From Sabulitectum sp964604135 (GTDB lineage: Bacteria > Fermentibacterota > Fermentibacteria > Fermentibacterales > JCC-6), in NCBI GenBank assembly GCA_964604135.1, contig CAZRXU010000052.1:1-17481 (forward strand): a stretch of DNA of 17,481 bases, read 5' to 3'. Within the stretch, counting starts at the first letter, position 1, and each line of letters opens with the position of its first letter. Below the pieces are notes generated by a model. That model worked only from the letters and a program-made list of their open reading frames with translations, was not told the DNA's origin and made no database searches. Both the position numbers and the translations under genes were made by a program. This document shows, piece after piece, positions 1-7,252 of the stretch.

Positions 1-303
1 TTCATCTGTGGTCTGGAACTGCATTCCAGGCTCTATTACATCAATTCCGGAAAACACTTCCCTTTTTAGAACTGCGTACAAACAGGGGTTGATCTCTCCG
101 TATGCATCTTCCGGTTCCACTACAGCACTGAATTCGCTACCGGCTTCCCTGCCGGAAAGCTCTGCTTCAAGACCGGGAATAATGGCTCTTGCCCTCTGTA
201 CAAACACAAGGGGCTCCCCCTCTGGTGAACTGCCGATAACCTCACCGGCCTTGTTTCTAAGTTTGTAGCTGATCGATACAACACAGCCATTCTCAACCTT
301 CAT
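1..303 (-). CDS. slyD: SlyD-type FKBP peptidyl-prolyl cis-trans isomerase, 3' end cut off by window
   Basis: Peptidyl-prolyl cis-trans isomerase and folding chaperone of the SlyD class, expected in the cytoplasm. Only the first 101 residues are present; the frame stays open to the window edge. The start MKVENGCVVSISYKL, the segment IIPGLEAELSGREAGSEF and the DAYGEINP motif near residue 66 match the first half of the SlyD FKBP domain, and the residues after DAYGE begin the insert-in-flap domain. There is no signal peptide. The ATG start has GGAG five bases upstream. Whether the metal-binding His/Cys tail typical of some SlyD proteins exists cannot be seen. The gene lies 82 bases downstream of the secreted-protein gene on the same strand and appears to have its own promoter in that gap. 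Confidence 0.86.
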   Translation of the reverse strand, partial: MKVENGCVVSISYKLRNKAGEVIGSSPEGEPLVFVQRARAIIPGLEAELSGREAGSEFSAVVEPEDAYGEINPCLYAVLKREVFSGIDVIEPGMQFQTTDE

Positions 304-340
304 TCCAGCTCCATTCCTCAGTCACAAGAAAAGAGGAGCC

Positions 341-369
341 ATTCGATACGAAGATGGAATAACTGTCAA
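341..369 (-). promoter_or_regulatory. Probable sigma70-type promoter for the SlyD gene
   Basis: On the minus strand a perfect TTGACA (364-369) is followed after 17 bases by TCGAAT (341-346), which matches 4 of 6 positions of the -10 consensus. Transcription would start about 30 bases before the SlyD start codon. The element lies wholly in the 82-base gap after the upstream gene's stop. It was identified by eye only. Confidence 0.5.
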
Positions 370-385
370 CAGGCGAGAAAGACAC

Positions 386-1468
386 TCAGTTAACTACAAC
401 TGCTCTGTGACAGGTAATACCACGCCCATCGTCCACACTGATGAAATACACTCCGGTGCTCAGCCCATCCACCGAAAAAGTGTGAACTCCTGCAGCAAAA
501 CAGCCGCTGGCAATATCTGCAGTGTGTCTGCCTGCTGTGTCGTAAACACTCAAAGAAAGCTCTGCGGAAACCGATGCAGTTACAGAGATATTGAAAGGAA
601 CAGTAACAGGATTCTCTAGGAATACCGACAACTCTTCCTGCTGTGATCCGGATTCACTCTGAGCAATTCCCGTAGGGCTCCAGCCAGCCAGTACAGCCAT
701 CATCCACCACCAGGCACTTCCCTTGATAATACAGCTTTCAGTTGTTGTGTGCGCGTATTCATTACCCTCATACTGCGGATGTTCAGATGGAACATCAGTA
801 CCGCTGTAGTTATAAGTGTTCTGTTCCCACTGCTGAGTGGATGCATTGTACCACCAGCAGTCAAGATCGGCAAAGTCAAAAAGAACCTTGCTGTTGGCTG
901 CACAGTAATCCCGAATCTGATTGTTCCTCTGGTACCGGTTGTAACCTCCGGAATCTTCCTGTTGCGCATTACCAGTAAAGTAAATGAATGTTACATCAGG
1001 GTATTCACCCTCAAGAAGAGTCATGGCATCAAGGTACTGCTGTACCTGAGCTGCAGTGTAGTAACTGCACTGACCGCACCAGCACCACATCGAGGTATCT
1101 ACAGACGGGTTGTTGTTCAGTACATCTCTGGTGAGATTCAGCCCGCTGGATGTCTCCCAGTAGTCGTCCGGGCCAACGTAGCCACCGTTCTCCTGACCGT
1201 CGAACACACAGTATGCCCCTGAAGCTGTGGGAAGGGTAAGATACCCCACTTCACAGTCATAGAACGAATTGGAATCTTCTATAAACTCAACACCGTAGGT
1301 AAGCTGCCCTCCGTGGGAAGTGTGAGCATAGTGCGACTGAATGGAATTCTGAACTGCAGTTATCCAGGCAGCTGGAATTTCATCAAGATCCGCACATGTG
1401 TGATCAATAACAATCCCCTGAGCAAAGACTGAAAAGGCAACAACTGCCAATACAATTAAATTTCGCAT
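386..1468 (-). CDS. Secreted protein with unfamiliar N-terminal domain and type IX-like C-terminal sorting domain
   Basis: A 360-residue exported protein. Residues 1-16 (MRNLIVLAVVAFSVFA) form a signal peptide. The central domain (about 20-280) has conspicuous motifs: AHTSHGGQL (48-56), MWCWCGQCSYY, FIYFTGNAQ, then a KVLFDFADLDCWW segment and a HTTTESC...WWWMMAVLAGW block. The order of Ser/His, Asn and late His motifs recalls SGNH-type hydrolases, but I do not recognise the family firmly and assign no activity. The last 75 or so residues (LSVYDTAGRH...GLSTGVYFISV...) look like a type A sorting domain of the Por/type IX secretion system, so surface attachment or release is expected. I chose the ATG at 1468 because GGAGG lies just upstream and the signal peptide begins there; a longer open frame to 1561 would bury the signal peptide and overlap the promoter. 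Cysteines are frequent, suggesting disulfides. Confidence 0.82.
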   Translation of the reverse strand: MRNLIVLAVVAFSVFAQGIVIDHTCADLDEIPAAWITAVQNSIQSHYAHTSHGGQLTYGVEFIEDSNSFYDCEVGYLTLPTASGAYCVFDGQENGGYVGPDDYWETSSGLNLTRDVLNNNPSVDTSMWCWCGQCSYYTAAQVQQYLDAMTLLEGEYPDVTFIYFTGNAQQEDSGGYNRYQRNNQIRDYCAANSKVLFDFADLDCWWYNASTQQWEQNTYNYSGTDVPSEHPQYEGNEYAHTTTESCIIKGSAWWWMMAVLAGWSPTGIAQSESGSQQEELSVFLENPVTVPFNISVTASVSAELSLSVYDTAGRHTADIASGCFAAGVHTFSVDGLSTGVYFISVDDGRGITCHRAVVVN

Positions 1469-1507
1469 AAAACATCCTCCCTGTAAAGATACTTCGGCAC
1501 GGCTAAA

Positions 1508-1534
1508 ATCATACCTGATTCCCCGCATTGTCAA
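1508..1534 (-). promoter_or_regulatory. Probable promoter for the secreted-protein gene
   Basis: On the minus strand TTGACA (1529-1534) and TATGAT (1508-1513, 5 of 6 to consensus) are separated by 15 bases, shorter than the usual 17. The -10 lies 39 bases before the start codon at 1468. The hexamers are strong; the short spacer lowers confidence. Confidence 0.48.
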
Positions 1535-1762
1535 CGGGAAAGCGGTGAGAGCTTCCTGCATAGTGATTCAACTGCTAGACAGTTTCCGCCGGGACGCCCT
1601 CTGTTTCAGGAAATGCAGCTTCTTCGGACTCCCGATAAATTGTCTTTTTGACCCTTTAACCGAAGACACAGGCAATATCCACCCCAGAAATCATTCCGAC
1701 AAAACCTATTCCATGATATTTACTGCAACTGCCGTCAACAAGCTGCTACTCAGTGAATTCTA

Positions 1763-1799
1763 CAGTGGCCACTGGTAGATTGCATGATTTACTATAGTA
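1763..1799 (+). promoter_or_regulatory. Candidate promoter/operator region with two palindromes upstream of propeller lipoprotein
   Basis: TATAGT at 1793-1798 could serve as a -10 hexamer for the gene starting at 1858, but no good -35 lies 17 bases upstream (CACTGG). The perfect palindrome CAGTGGCCACTG falls where the -35 would sit, as expected if an activator or repressor dimer binds there. The TATAGT box itself is inside a second palindrome, TACTATAGTA. Function is inferred from position only. Confidence 0.3.
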
Positions 1800-1857
1800 G
1801 TGTTTCCAGATCAGGGTGTTTAATGCCATATCAGCGCAGTTTGCCGGGAGGGTGTGT

Positions 1858-3018
1858 ATGTTATGCAGGACAACTCGCATGGCTGAGTGGAAACGAAACC
1901 AGCTTTTCAGGCTGTGTTGTTGCTGTATTGCTCTGTTGGCTTCAGTCACCAGCTGTGGTAGAGTGGGTCCCAGGCAAACAATTGACGATCTTATCACGCT
2001 TCCGGTGGATACACTTGAGGCGCTCTTTGAAATCGGTGAAGAAATTGGTGAATCTTCAAGCATCTTTGGTTCGATCCTTGCTGCCGGGATCGATGATCAG
2101 GGGCGCATTTTCGTGCTTGATGAGATTGAAACTTGTCTAAAAGTTTATGACTTGCAAGGCAACTACATACAGAATGTTTCCCGCAGGGGGGCCGGTCCAG
2201 GGGAATTGATTTATCCCAAAGGAATGTTTATCATGCCTGATGGAAGAATTGGTATTGTTTCCTCTGATAAACAGGGCTACATCGTTTTTGATGACTCACT
2301 GCAATTCATTGAGGAGGTAAGTCTTTGGCCTGTGAACTCTCCTTACCATGTTTCTGCTTTGTCAAACACCAGGCTGGTGGTCTGCAGATATGATGAAAGT
2401 ACGCAAACCGACTTTGTTCGCCATACCGTGGCAATTTATGATTGGGGTAAGGCTGAATGGGACACTCTGCTCTGGAAAGATTCAATGGTGATTACAATCG
2501 ATGACTGTTTCAACAATCCTTCAATAATTCACCGATACGCGCTGCTTAACCGACAAAGTACTGCATCGAATAGGAATGGCATTGTTTATTTTGCCCCGCT
2601 GGACCCCTTTGAATACAGAGTAATCGGCTGGGATTCCAGTGGTACAGAAGTACTCAATTTCACAAGAGATCTAACCCCGGTGGCTAAGTCGCCTGAGGAG
2701 ATCGAAAATGAGATAATTTCTGTAGACAGTGCAATCAGGACTCGTGGTTCAAGGCCTATCCCAGGAGGCTTCCGTCCCGCACCCTACAGAAATATGGTAA
2801 TAAATCTTGGGATCGGGCCGGATGAAAACCTTTGGGTACAGCGTGGAACACTTACTGAACCCTTCTTCGATATCTACGACCTTGAAGGCAACCTGCTTCG
2901 CCATGCCATATTTCCTGTTGATAGCTGGAGCTGGGAGACAGAGATCACACCACAGGGTGTATTGGCATGGGAACTGGATCCCCCGGAAGGATACCAGAAG
3001 TTGTACTTACTTAAGTAG
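1858..3018 (+). CDS. Six-bladed beta-propeller lipoprotein
   Basis: A 386-residue predicted lipoprotein. The N-terminus has a basic region, a Cys-rich hydrophobic stretch (LCCCCIALLASVTSC) and a lipobox ending at Cys33, so lipid attachment is expected. The mature part has repeated strand motifs of the NHL-like six-bladed beta-propeller type: DDQGRIFVLDEIETCLKVYD, then RRGAGPGELIYPKGMFIMPDGRIGIV, then FDIYDLEGNLLRHA near the end. The GxGPGEL..P signature is typical of the 6-bladed propeller lipoproteins common in Bacteroidetes-like genomes; ligand and partner are unknown. ATG 1858 is preferred because GGGAGGG ends five bases upstream; ATG 1879 with AGGA upstream is the alternative and gives a shorter n-region. 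The stop TAG at 3016-3018 lies inside the 55-base sequence duplicated across the following gap. It is not a close match to the propeller pair at 9975-12033. Confidence 0.82.
   Translation: MLCRTTRMAEWKRNQLFRLCCCCIALLASVTSCGRVGPRQTIDDLITLPVDTLEALFEIGEEIGESSSIFGSILAAGIDDQGRIFVLDEIETCLKVYDLQGNYIQNVSRRGAGPGELIYPKGMFIMPDGRIGIVSSDKQGYIVFDDSLQFIEEVSLWPVNSPYHVSALSNTRLVVCRYDESTQTDFVRHTVAIYDWGKAEWDTLLWKDSMVITIDDCFNNPSIIHRYALLNRQSTASNRNGIVYFAPLDPFEYRVIGWDSSGTEVLNFTRDLTPVAKSPEEIENEIISVDSAIRTRGSRPIPGGFRPAPYRNMVINLGIGPDENLWVQRGTLTEPFFDIYDLEGNLLRHAIFPVDSWSWETEITPQGVLAWELDPPEGYQKLYLLK
2964..3018 (+). repeat. 55-base direct duplicate, left copy (contig-end overlap)
   Basis: Identical over all 55 bases to 3119-3173, on the other side of a 100-N gap. 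It covers the last codons and stop of the propeller lipoprotein gene. It is best read as shared contig-end sequence and not a genomic repeat. Confidence 0.95.
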
Positions 3019-3118
3019 NNNNNNNNNNNNNNNNNNNNNNNNNNNNNNNNNNNNNNNNNNNNNNNNNNNNNNNNNNNNNNNNNNNNNNNNNNNNNNNNNN
3101 NNNNNNNNNNNNNNNNNN
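3019..3118. other. Assembly gap, exactly 100 N, probably not real sequence
   Basis: One hundred N flanked by exact 55-base copies of the same sequence. A round 100 N is a conventional placeholder for a gap of unknown length, and the shared ends suggest the contigs truly overlap. Removing the N run and one copy would give a continuous chromosome. Confidence 0.93.
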
Positions 3119-3173
3119 GGCATGGGAACTGGATCCCCCGGAAGGATACCAGAAGTTGTACTTACTTAAGTAG
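3119..3173 (+). repeat. 55-base direct duplicate, right copy (contig-end overlap)
   Basis: Exact copy of 2964-3018, including the lipoprotein stop codon at 3171-3173. It ends two bases before the CCA end of tRNA-Arg. Confidence 0.95.
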
Positions 3174-3175
3174 CC

Positions 3176-3252
<77 letters not shown>

Positions 3253-3271
3253 TGAGGCAATTAGAGTGGCA

Positions 3272-3300
3272 ATTATGCAGTGTTGGTGTCTGTTCGTCAA
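3272..3300 (-). promoter_or_regulatory. Promoter for tRNA-Arg, overlapping the hemW stop codon
   Basis: On the minus strand TTGACG (3295-3300) and CATAAT (3272-3277) are exactly 17 bases apart, each matching 5 of 6 consensus positions. Transcription would start about 12 bases before the mature tRNA. The TGA stop of hemW is inside the -35 box. Confidence 0.68.
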
Positions 3301-4409
3301 ACCCGGCTTCCAGTGAGAAGCTCTGAAGCTTTCAAAGCGAGAAAGTCGGCAAACAGCATTCCTTCCGCATCGGGAACCAGCTGATTGCCGGTTCTTAAGA
3401 CAAGACCTGTTTGAAGAAGTTCAGCGGGGTCCAGTTTGAAGCCGTACCTTTCAAGTTCATCCAGGTCTACCCCGCCGGTGTTCCTGAAGCCCAGAGCAAG
3501 TATCTCGTGGGCTGCATTTTCGTCTGTAAGCTCTTCGCTTGATTCAACGGGAAGTTCACCCTTTTGCAGAGCTGACTCGTACTGTGAAATACCGCTTACA
3601 TTCCAGCTTCTTGAAGTTCCTGTGAACGAATGGGCGGAAGGACCTATACCCATATACGGTGTTCTGTTCCAGTAGGAAGAGTTGTGAATGGATCTGTACT
3701 TTTCTTCAAGAGCATAGCTGGATACCTCGTAGTGAATGTACCCGTTTGCTGTAAGGAATTCATCTGTCTGGTGGTACATATCTGTACAGATGTTCTCGGA
3801 TGCCTTCTCTCCCATGTCTCCCATGGGGGTTCCGGGCTCGAGTGTAAGGTCGTATGCAGAGACATGCTGTGGGGTAAACCTGAGAGCTTGTTCCACATCT
3901 ACCCTGTGATCTTCAGGTGTTTGACCTGGAAGACCGTACATAAGGTCGATGCTGACGTTTCTGAAACCAGTGTTTGAAATCTGTTTCAGACTGCTCTTTG
4001 CCTCGTCTGCAGAGTGTCTTCTGCCCAGAAGCTGCAGATACCTGTCGCTGAAGCTCTGTACCCCGACACTTACTCTGTTGAACCCTGCCTGAAGAAGAGC
4101 AAAATAGTCCACAGCATCTGCAGAAGCCGGATTTGTTTCAATGGTAACTTCTTTGAGTGATGTTGTTCGAACCATGTTAACAAGACCAGCCCAGAACACA
4201 GGCGGAAGAAGTGTGGGGGTTCCTCCGCCGGCGTAAAAGGTTTGAAATTCCGGTCTGGTGTGGTTTGTTCTTCTGTACAGCTCAGAGGCAAGAGCACTGC
4301 ACATACCAGAGGTGTCCGCAGGTTTAACCACAGAATTAAAGGCGCAGTATGAACACTTGCTTACACAGAAAGGAGCATGTACATACAGGCTTGTACAGCT
4401 GTTACGCAA
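3297..4409 (-). CDS. hemW: HemW-type radical SAM haem chaperone
   Basis: A 370-residue member of the HemN/HemW radical SAM family. The iron-sulfur cluster motif is FCVSKCSYCAF, with Cys15, Cys19 and Cys22. GGGTPT at 61-66, ETNPASAD near 91, RVSVGVQSF near 112 and DLMYGLPGQT near 155 follow in family order. The HNSSYW motif at 242-247 corresponds to the HNxxYW signature that separates HemW, a haem-binding protein thought to deliver haem to respiratory enzymes, from true coproporphyrinogen dehydrogenase HemN. The protein is cytoplasmic and near the usual family length. The start is TTG at 4409; GGAG overlapping the upstream stop is seven bases away, and the next in-frame Met is at residue 36, beyond the cluster motif. 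It starts 4 bases after the small lipoprotein gene, so it is the third gene of a lepA operon. Confidence 0.93.
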   Translation of the reverse strand: MRNSCTSLYVHAPFCVSKCSYCAFNSVVKPADTSGMCSALASELYRRTNHTRPEFQTFYAGGGTPTLLPPVFWAGLVNMVRTTSLKEVTIETNPASADAVDYFALLQAGFNRVSVGVQSFSDRYLQLLGRRHSADEAKSSLKQISNTGFRNVSIDLMYGLPGQTPEDHRVDVEQALRFTPQHVSAYDLTLEPGTPMGDMGEKASENICTDMYHQTDEFLTANGYIHYEVSSYALEEKYRSIHNSSYWNRTPYMGIGPSAHSFTGTSRSWNVSGISQYESALQKGELPVESSEELTDENAAHEILALGFRNTGGVDLDELERYGFKLDPAELLQTGLVLRTGNQLVPDAEGMLFADFLALKASELLTGSRV

Positions 4410-4413
4410 TTAA

Positions 4414-4854
4414 CTACTCCGGCCCTCCGGCTGTCCAGTTGCCGCCGAGTTCATCAACTCCGCCGTCTCCACTGCTGAGGTCATAGTACACAGTTGACTC
4501 CCAGAGACCCAGCACACTGTCACCTGATGAAAATGTACCACTGAAAGAGAAGGAATACTTCAGTGTATCGTGATCCACTGAATCGCTCCAGCTGAAAGTG
4601 GAGTCGTCTGCTATGGTGAGAGTGGAGCACAGTATTGTTCTTGTATCGGTGGTATCCGCGTAATCATGACTTACCGTTATGGTCCAGTTGGTGATGGTGG
4701 GGTGATTGAGGGTAAATGTTATTGGAATGGATGATGCTGTTTCACCTGTCCAGTTTCCATTGTTCCACCCTGTGGGGCCGGACGGGTTACTGCTCTTGCT
4801 GCAAGACACCACAGCAAGAAGAAACAGCACTGTAAACACTGTTCTCTTTTCCAT
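4414..4854 (-). CDS. Small predicted lipoprotein, function unknown
   Basis: A 146-residue protein with a lipoprotein signal peptide (MEKRTVFTVLFLLAVVSC, lipid Cys18) followed by a Ser/Asn/Gly/Pro linker. The remainder is rich in Thr and Ser with alternating hydrophobic residues (FTLNHPTITNWTITVSHDY, LKYSFSFSGTF), which suggests one small all-beta domain. I do not recognise the family; the pattern resembles lipocalin- or immunoglobulin-like small lipoproteins but no assignment is safe. The ATG start lies 9 bases after the lepA stop, with AGGA overlapping that stop, so translation is probably coupled. Its place between lepA and hemW is unusual, since those genes are often direct neighbours in bacteria. 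Confidence 0.85.
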   Translation of the reverse strand: MEKRTVFTVLFLLAVVSCSKSSNPSGPTGWNNGNWTGETASSIPITFTLNHPTITNWTITVSHDYADTTDTRTILCSTLTIADDSTFSWSDSVDHDTLKYSFSFSGTFSSGDSVLGLWESTVYYDLSSGDGGVDELGGNWTAGGPE

Positions 4855-4863
4855 GTTTTCTTC

Positions 4864-6657
4864 CTAATCTCTTTTCAAAACTGCCAGGAACGCCTTCTGA
4901 GGAATCATTACCCTGCCGACCATTTTCATTCTCTTCTTACCGGCCTTCTGCTTTTCAAGAAGCTTCCTCTTTCTGGTAATATCACCGCCGTAGCACTTAG
5001 CTGTTACATCCTTCCTGAGAGCACTGATGGTGGTTCTGGCAATAATAGCCCCTCCAATAGTTCCCTGTATGGGAATTTTGAACTGCTGCCGTGGTATTGC
5101 TTCCTTCAGATTCTCACAGGCTCTTTTTGCCCATTTAGCAGCTCTGTCTCTGTGCACAAGCATGGAAAGAGCATCAACCTTTTCATGGTTTACAAGAATG
5201 TCTACCTTTGCCAGATCACCGGGCTGGTAATCTGAAGGCTCGTAGTCAAAACTGCCGTAGCCCTGTGTTACCGACTTCAGTCTGTCGTAGAAATCGTAAA
5301 CTATCTCAGCCAGAGGCATATTTACTTTTATCTCTACCCTTCTTGCTCCAACATAGGTGTTCGAATAGTTCTGGCCTCTTCTGTCAAGAAGAAGGGTGGT
5401 TACTGGGCCTATGTACTTGTCCGGCATTATTACAGAGGCTTTGATGTAAGGCTCTTCAGTAAGCTCAATACGGGAAGGGTCGGGATACAGGTTGGGATTG
5501 TCAATGTACTTTACCTCTCCATTGGTAAGCGTAACCCGGTACAGCACTGTAGGAGCTGTGAGAACCAGGCTCATACCGAATTCCCTCTCCAGCCTCTCCT
5601 GAACCACTTCAAGGTGAAGAAGCCCAAGGAACCCGCACCTGAAGCCAAAACCTAGACCAACAGAATTAACCTTTTCAAACACAAGAGAAGCATCGTTGAG
5701 TTTAAGCTTGTCCATAGCCACGGTAAGATCGTTGTAATCTTCGCTGGAAATGGGAAAAAGGCTGGAAAACACAACAGGTTTCGCCTGGGCAAAACCATCG
5801 AGAAGTTCCTGTGCCGGATCCTGTTTTGTGGTGATGGTTTCACCGCTTCTTACATCACTCACACTTTTTATTCCCGCAATCAAATAACCCACATCGCCGT
5901 TGGGAAGAATTTTACACTTATCTCTTTTTATACCAAGATGACCTATTTCCTCGATGCGGTATTCATTGCCTCTGGCCATGAGCAATATTTCCCTGTCGTC
6001 TCTCATTACACCATCCACAACACGGAAATACGCGATAACACCTCTGTACGGGTCAAAAATACTGTCAAACACTCTGGCGCGAAGCGGGGCGTCAGGGTCT
6101 CCGGATGGCGGCGGTATTCGCTGCATTATTGCTTCCAGAAGCTCGTCGACACCCTGACCTGTTTTGGCACTTACAAGCACTGCTCCGTCAGGGTCAAGCC
6201 CCAGTTCATTGTCAATTTCATACAGGGTTTCATCTATGTTCGCAGACGGCAGATCAATTTTGTTAACAACAGGAATTATCTCCAGCTCCTGCTCCATGGC
6301 CTTGTAGAGATTGGCCACCGTCTGTGCCTCAACACCCTGGGCTGCGTCTACAACAAGAAGAGCACCCTCACAGGACGCAAGAGCTCTGCTTACTTCGTAG
6401 CTGAAATCCACATGGCCCGGTGTGTCGATAAGATTAAGCTGAAACCTCTCACCTGCCTTGCTTTTCGCATACATTGTTACGGCAGAACTCTTGATGGTTA
6501 TACCCCGCTCACGCTCTATATCCATAGAGTCGAGCATCTGATTGTGAAACTCCCGCTCGGTTACAGAACCAGTTACCTGAAGAAGCCGGTCAGCAAGGGT
6601 CGATTTACCATGATCAATATGAGCTATTATGCAGAAGTTCCGTATATTTTTTTGCAA
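4864..6657 (-). CDS. lepA: Elongation factor 4 (LepA), ribosome back-translocating GTPase
   Basis: A 597-residue translational GTPase, close to the usual LepA length. G1 is AHIDHGKS (12-19); G2/switch I is the ERERGITIKSSAVTM region; G3 is DTPGHVDF; G4 is NKIDLP; a SAKTGQGV G5 region follows. The C-terminus CYGGDITRKRKLLEKQKAGKKRMK is the diagnostic LepA C-terminal motif. LepA acts on the ribosome and, by family knowledge, helps resolve stalled or mistranslocated complexes and aids initiation. The start is TTG at 6657, giving MQKNIRNFCIIAHIDHGKS, with GGAGG seven bases upstream. An open frame reaching 6858 would add 67 hydrophobic, non-homologous residues and overlap the divergent gene, so it is rejected. 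It is the first gene of lepA / lipoprotein / hemW. Confidence 0.97.
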   Translation of the reverse strand: MQKNIRNFCIIAHIDHGKSTLADRLLQVTGSVTEREFHNQMLDSMDIERERGITIKSSAVTMYAKSKAGERFQLNLIDTPGHVDFSYEVSRALASCEGALLVVDAAQGVEAQTVANLYKAMEQELEIIPVVNKIDLPSANIDETLYEIDNELGLDPDGAVLVSAKTGQGVDELLEAIMQRIPPPSGDPDAPLRARVFDSIFDPYRGVIAYFRVVDGVMRDDREILLMARGNEYRIEEIGHLGIKRDKCKILPNGDVGYLIAGIKSVSDVRSGETITTKQDPAQELLDGFAQAKPVVFSSLFPISSEDYNDLTVAMDKLKLNDASLVFEKVNSVGLGFGFRCGFLGLLHLEVVQERLEREFGMSLVLTAPTVLYRVTLTNGEVKYIDNPNLYPDPSRIELTEEPYIKASVIMPDKYIGPVTTLLLDRRGQNYSNTYVGARRVEIKVNMPLAEIVYDFYDRLKSVTQGYGSFDYEPSDYQPGDLAKVDILVNHEKVDALSMLVHRDRAAKWAKRACENLKEAIPRQQFKIPIQGTIGGAIIARTTISALRKDVTAKCYGGDITRKRKLLEKQKAGKKRMKMVGRVMIPQKAFLAVLKRD

Positions 6658-6733
6658 GTTTTTCCTCCATTGTTGAGTGTAATATGTTTGGTATTCGGTT
6701 GCCGTTCCAAACAGCTTAAAAGAGGGGAAGAAA
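6658..6733. promoter_or_regulatory. Divergent intergenic region, lepA and acyltransferase
   Basis: This 76-base gap must hold the start signals for both divergent transcripts unless promoters lie inside the genes. On the minus strand TTGGAA, 18 bases, CATATT (each 4 of 6) could drive lepA. On the plus strand I find no convincing pair. Ribosome binding sites are clear on both sides: GGAGG for lepA and GAGGGG (6722-6727) for the acyltransferase. Confidence 0.35.
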
Positions 6734-7246
6734 ATGCCTATTTTTAAAAAGGATAAAAAGCAGAATAACACAAACCCTGAGCCATCGAATAATCCCCTGC
6801 AGATTATCAACAACTGCAAAATTGGAGAGGGAACGAAGATCTGGAATTTTGTAAACATCTACGAGTGTGAGATCGGCAGCGACAGCATGGTGGGCTGTTT
6901 CTGTGAAATTCAGAGTGGTGTAAAAATTGGCGACCGTACCAGAATTCAAAGCCACTCATTTATCTGCGATCTGGTTGAAATCGGCAACGACTGTTTTGTA
7001 GGGCACGGAGTGATGTTCATCAACGACGTATACCCCCCCCAGCCCGACCGCTCAGAATGGAAGAAAACGGTGATTGAAGACGGTGTAAGCATTGGCTCCA
7101 ACGCAACAATTCTTCCGGTAAGAATAGGCAGAAACGCTGTAATCGGGGCCGGTGCCGTTGTAACAAAGGATATACCTGAAGGGGCAGTTGTTGCGGGCAA
7201 CCCTGCCAGTTTCCTCCGATACCGCAATGGTTCGAAAGGGGAGTAA
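6734..7246 (+). CDS. Left-handed beta-helix (hexapeptide repeat) acyltransferase
   Basis: A 170-residue acyltransferase of the LbH family, active as a trimer in characterised relatives. Hexapeptide-repeat turns run from about residue 24 to 155 (IINNCKIGEGTKIWNFVNIY, IGSDSMVGCFCEIQSGVKIG, VSIGSNATILPVRIGRNAVIGAGAVVTKDIP). The segment SHSFICDLVEIGNDCFVGHGVMFIND contains the catalytic-His region typical of the WlbB-like acetyltransferases that N-acetylate amino groups of nucleotide sugars for surface glycans. The closing VVAGNPASFLR is also typical. Substrate is inferred from family resemblance only. The first 20 or so residues are charged and Asn-rich, with no signal peptide. The start ATG has GAGGGG seven bases upstream. 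The next gene begins 6 bases after its stop. A run of eight C at 7023-7030 lies in the coding sequence. Confidence 0.85.
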   Translation: MPIFKKDKKQNNTNPEPSNNPLQIINNCKIGEGTKIWNFVNIYECEIGSDSMVGCFCEIQSGVKIGDRTRIQSHSFICDLVEIGNDCFVGHGVMFINDVYPPQPDRSEWKKTVIEDGVSIGSNATILPVRIGRNAVIGAGAVVTKDIPEGAVVAGNPASFLRYRNGSKGE

Positions 7247-7252
7247 CCGCAT

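Larger units (their letters stand above)
1469..1857. other. 389-base non-coding stretch between divergent genes
   Basis: This is the longest gene-free stretch in the window. It separates the secreted-protein gene (minus) from a propeller lipoprotein gene (plus). It holds the promoter at 1508-1534 and, near the plus-strand gene, a 12-base perfect palindrome CAGTGGCCACTG (1763-1774) and a 10-base palindrome TACTATAGTA (1790-1799). A 77-codon open frame at 1545-1778 has no clear ribosome binding site or recognisable protein character and is not called. No RNA gene or terminator was seen. Confidence 0.6.

Noticed and set aside
304..388. Readthrough of TGA as selenocysteine at the end of the secreted protein
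   Set aside because: The frame stays open for about 27 codons, but VVVN is a normal end for the sorting domain and there is no Sec-like context or homologous extension.
1545..1778. 77-codon open frame in the 1469-1857 gap
   Set aside because: No convincing ribosome binding site, odd composition, and it overlaps the promoter of the neighbouring gene.
2964..3173. Genomic tandem repeat of 55 bases
   Set aside because: Same-length exact duplicates flank both 100-N gaps, which points to contig overlap and not to biological repeats.
3264..3299. Readthrough of the hemW TGA as selenocysteine
   Set aside because: The frame closes within a few codons, the protein already has full family length, and a tRNA promoter occupies this region.
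5938..6747. 269-codon plus-strand open frame opposite lepA
   Set aside because: It lies antisense to a highly conserved gene, has no ribosome site or recognisable protein character, and is explained as a shadow of lepA codon structure.
6658..6858. N-terminal extension of LepA by 67 residues in the open frame
   Set aside because: The extension is hydrophobic and unlike any LepA, crosses the divergent gene's start, and ignores the strong GGAGG before TTG 6657, where the family's normal N-terminus begins.
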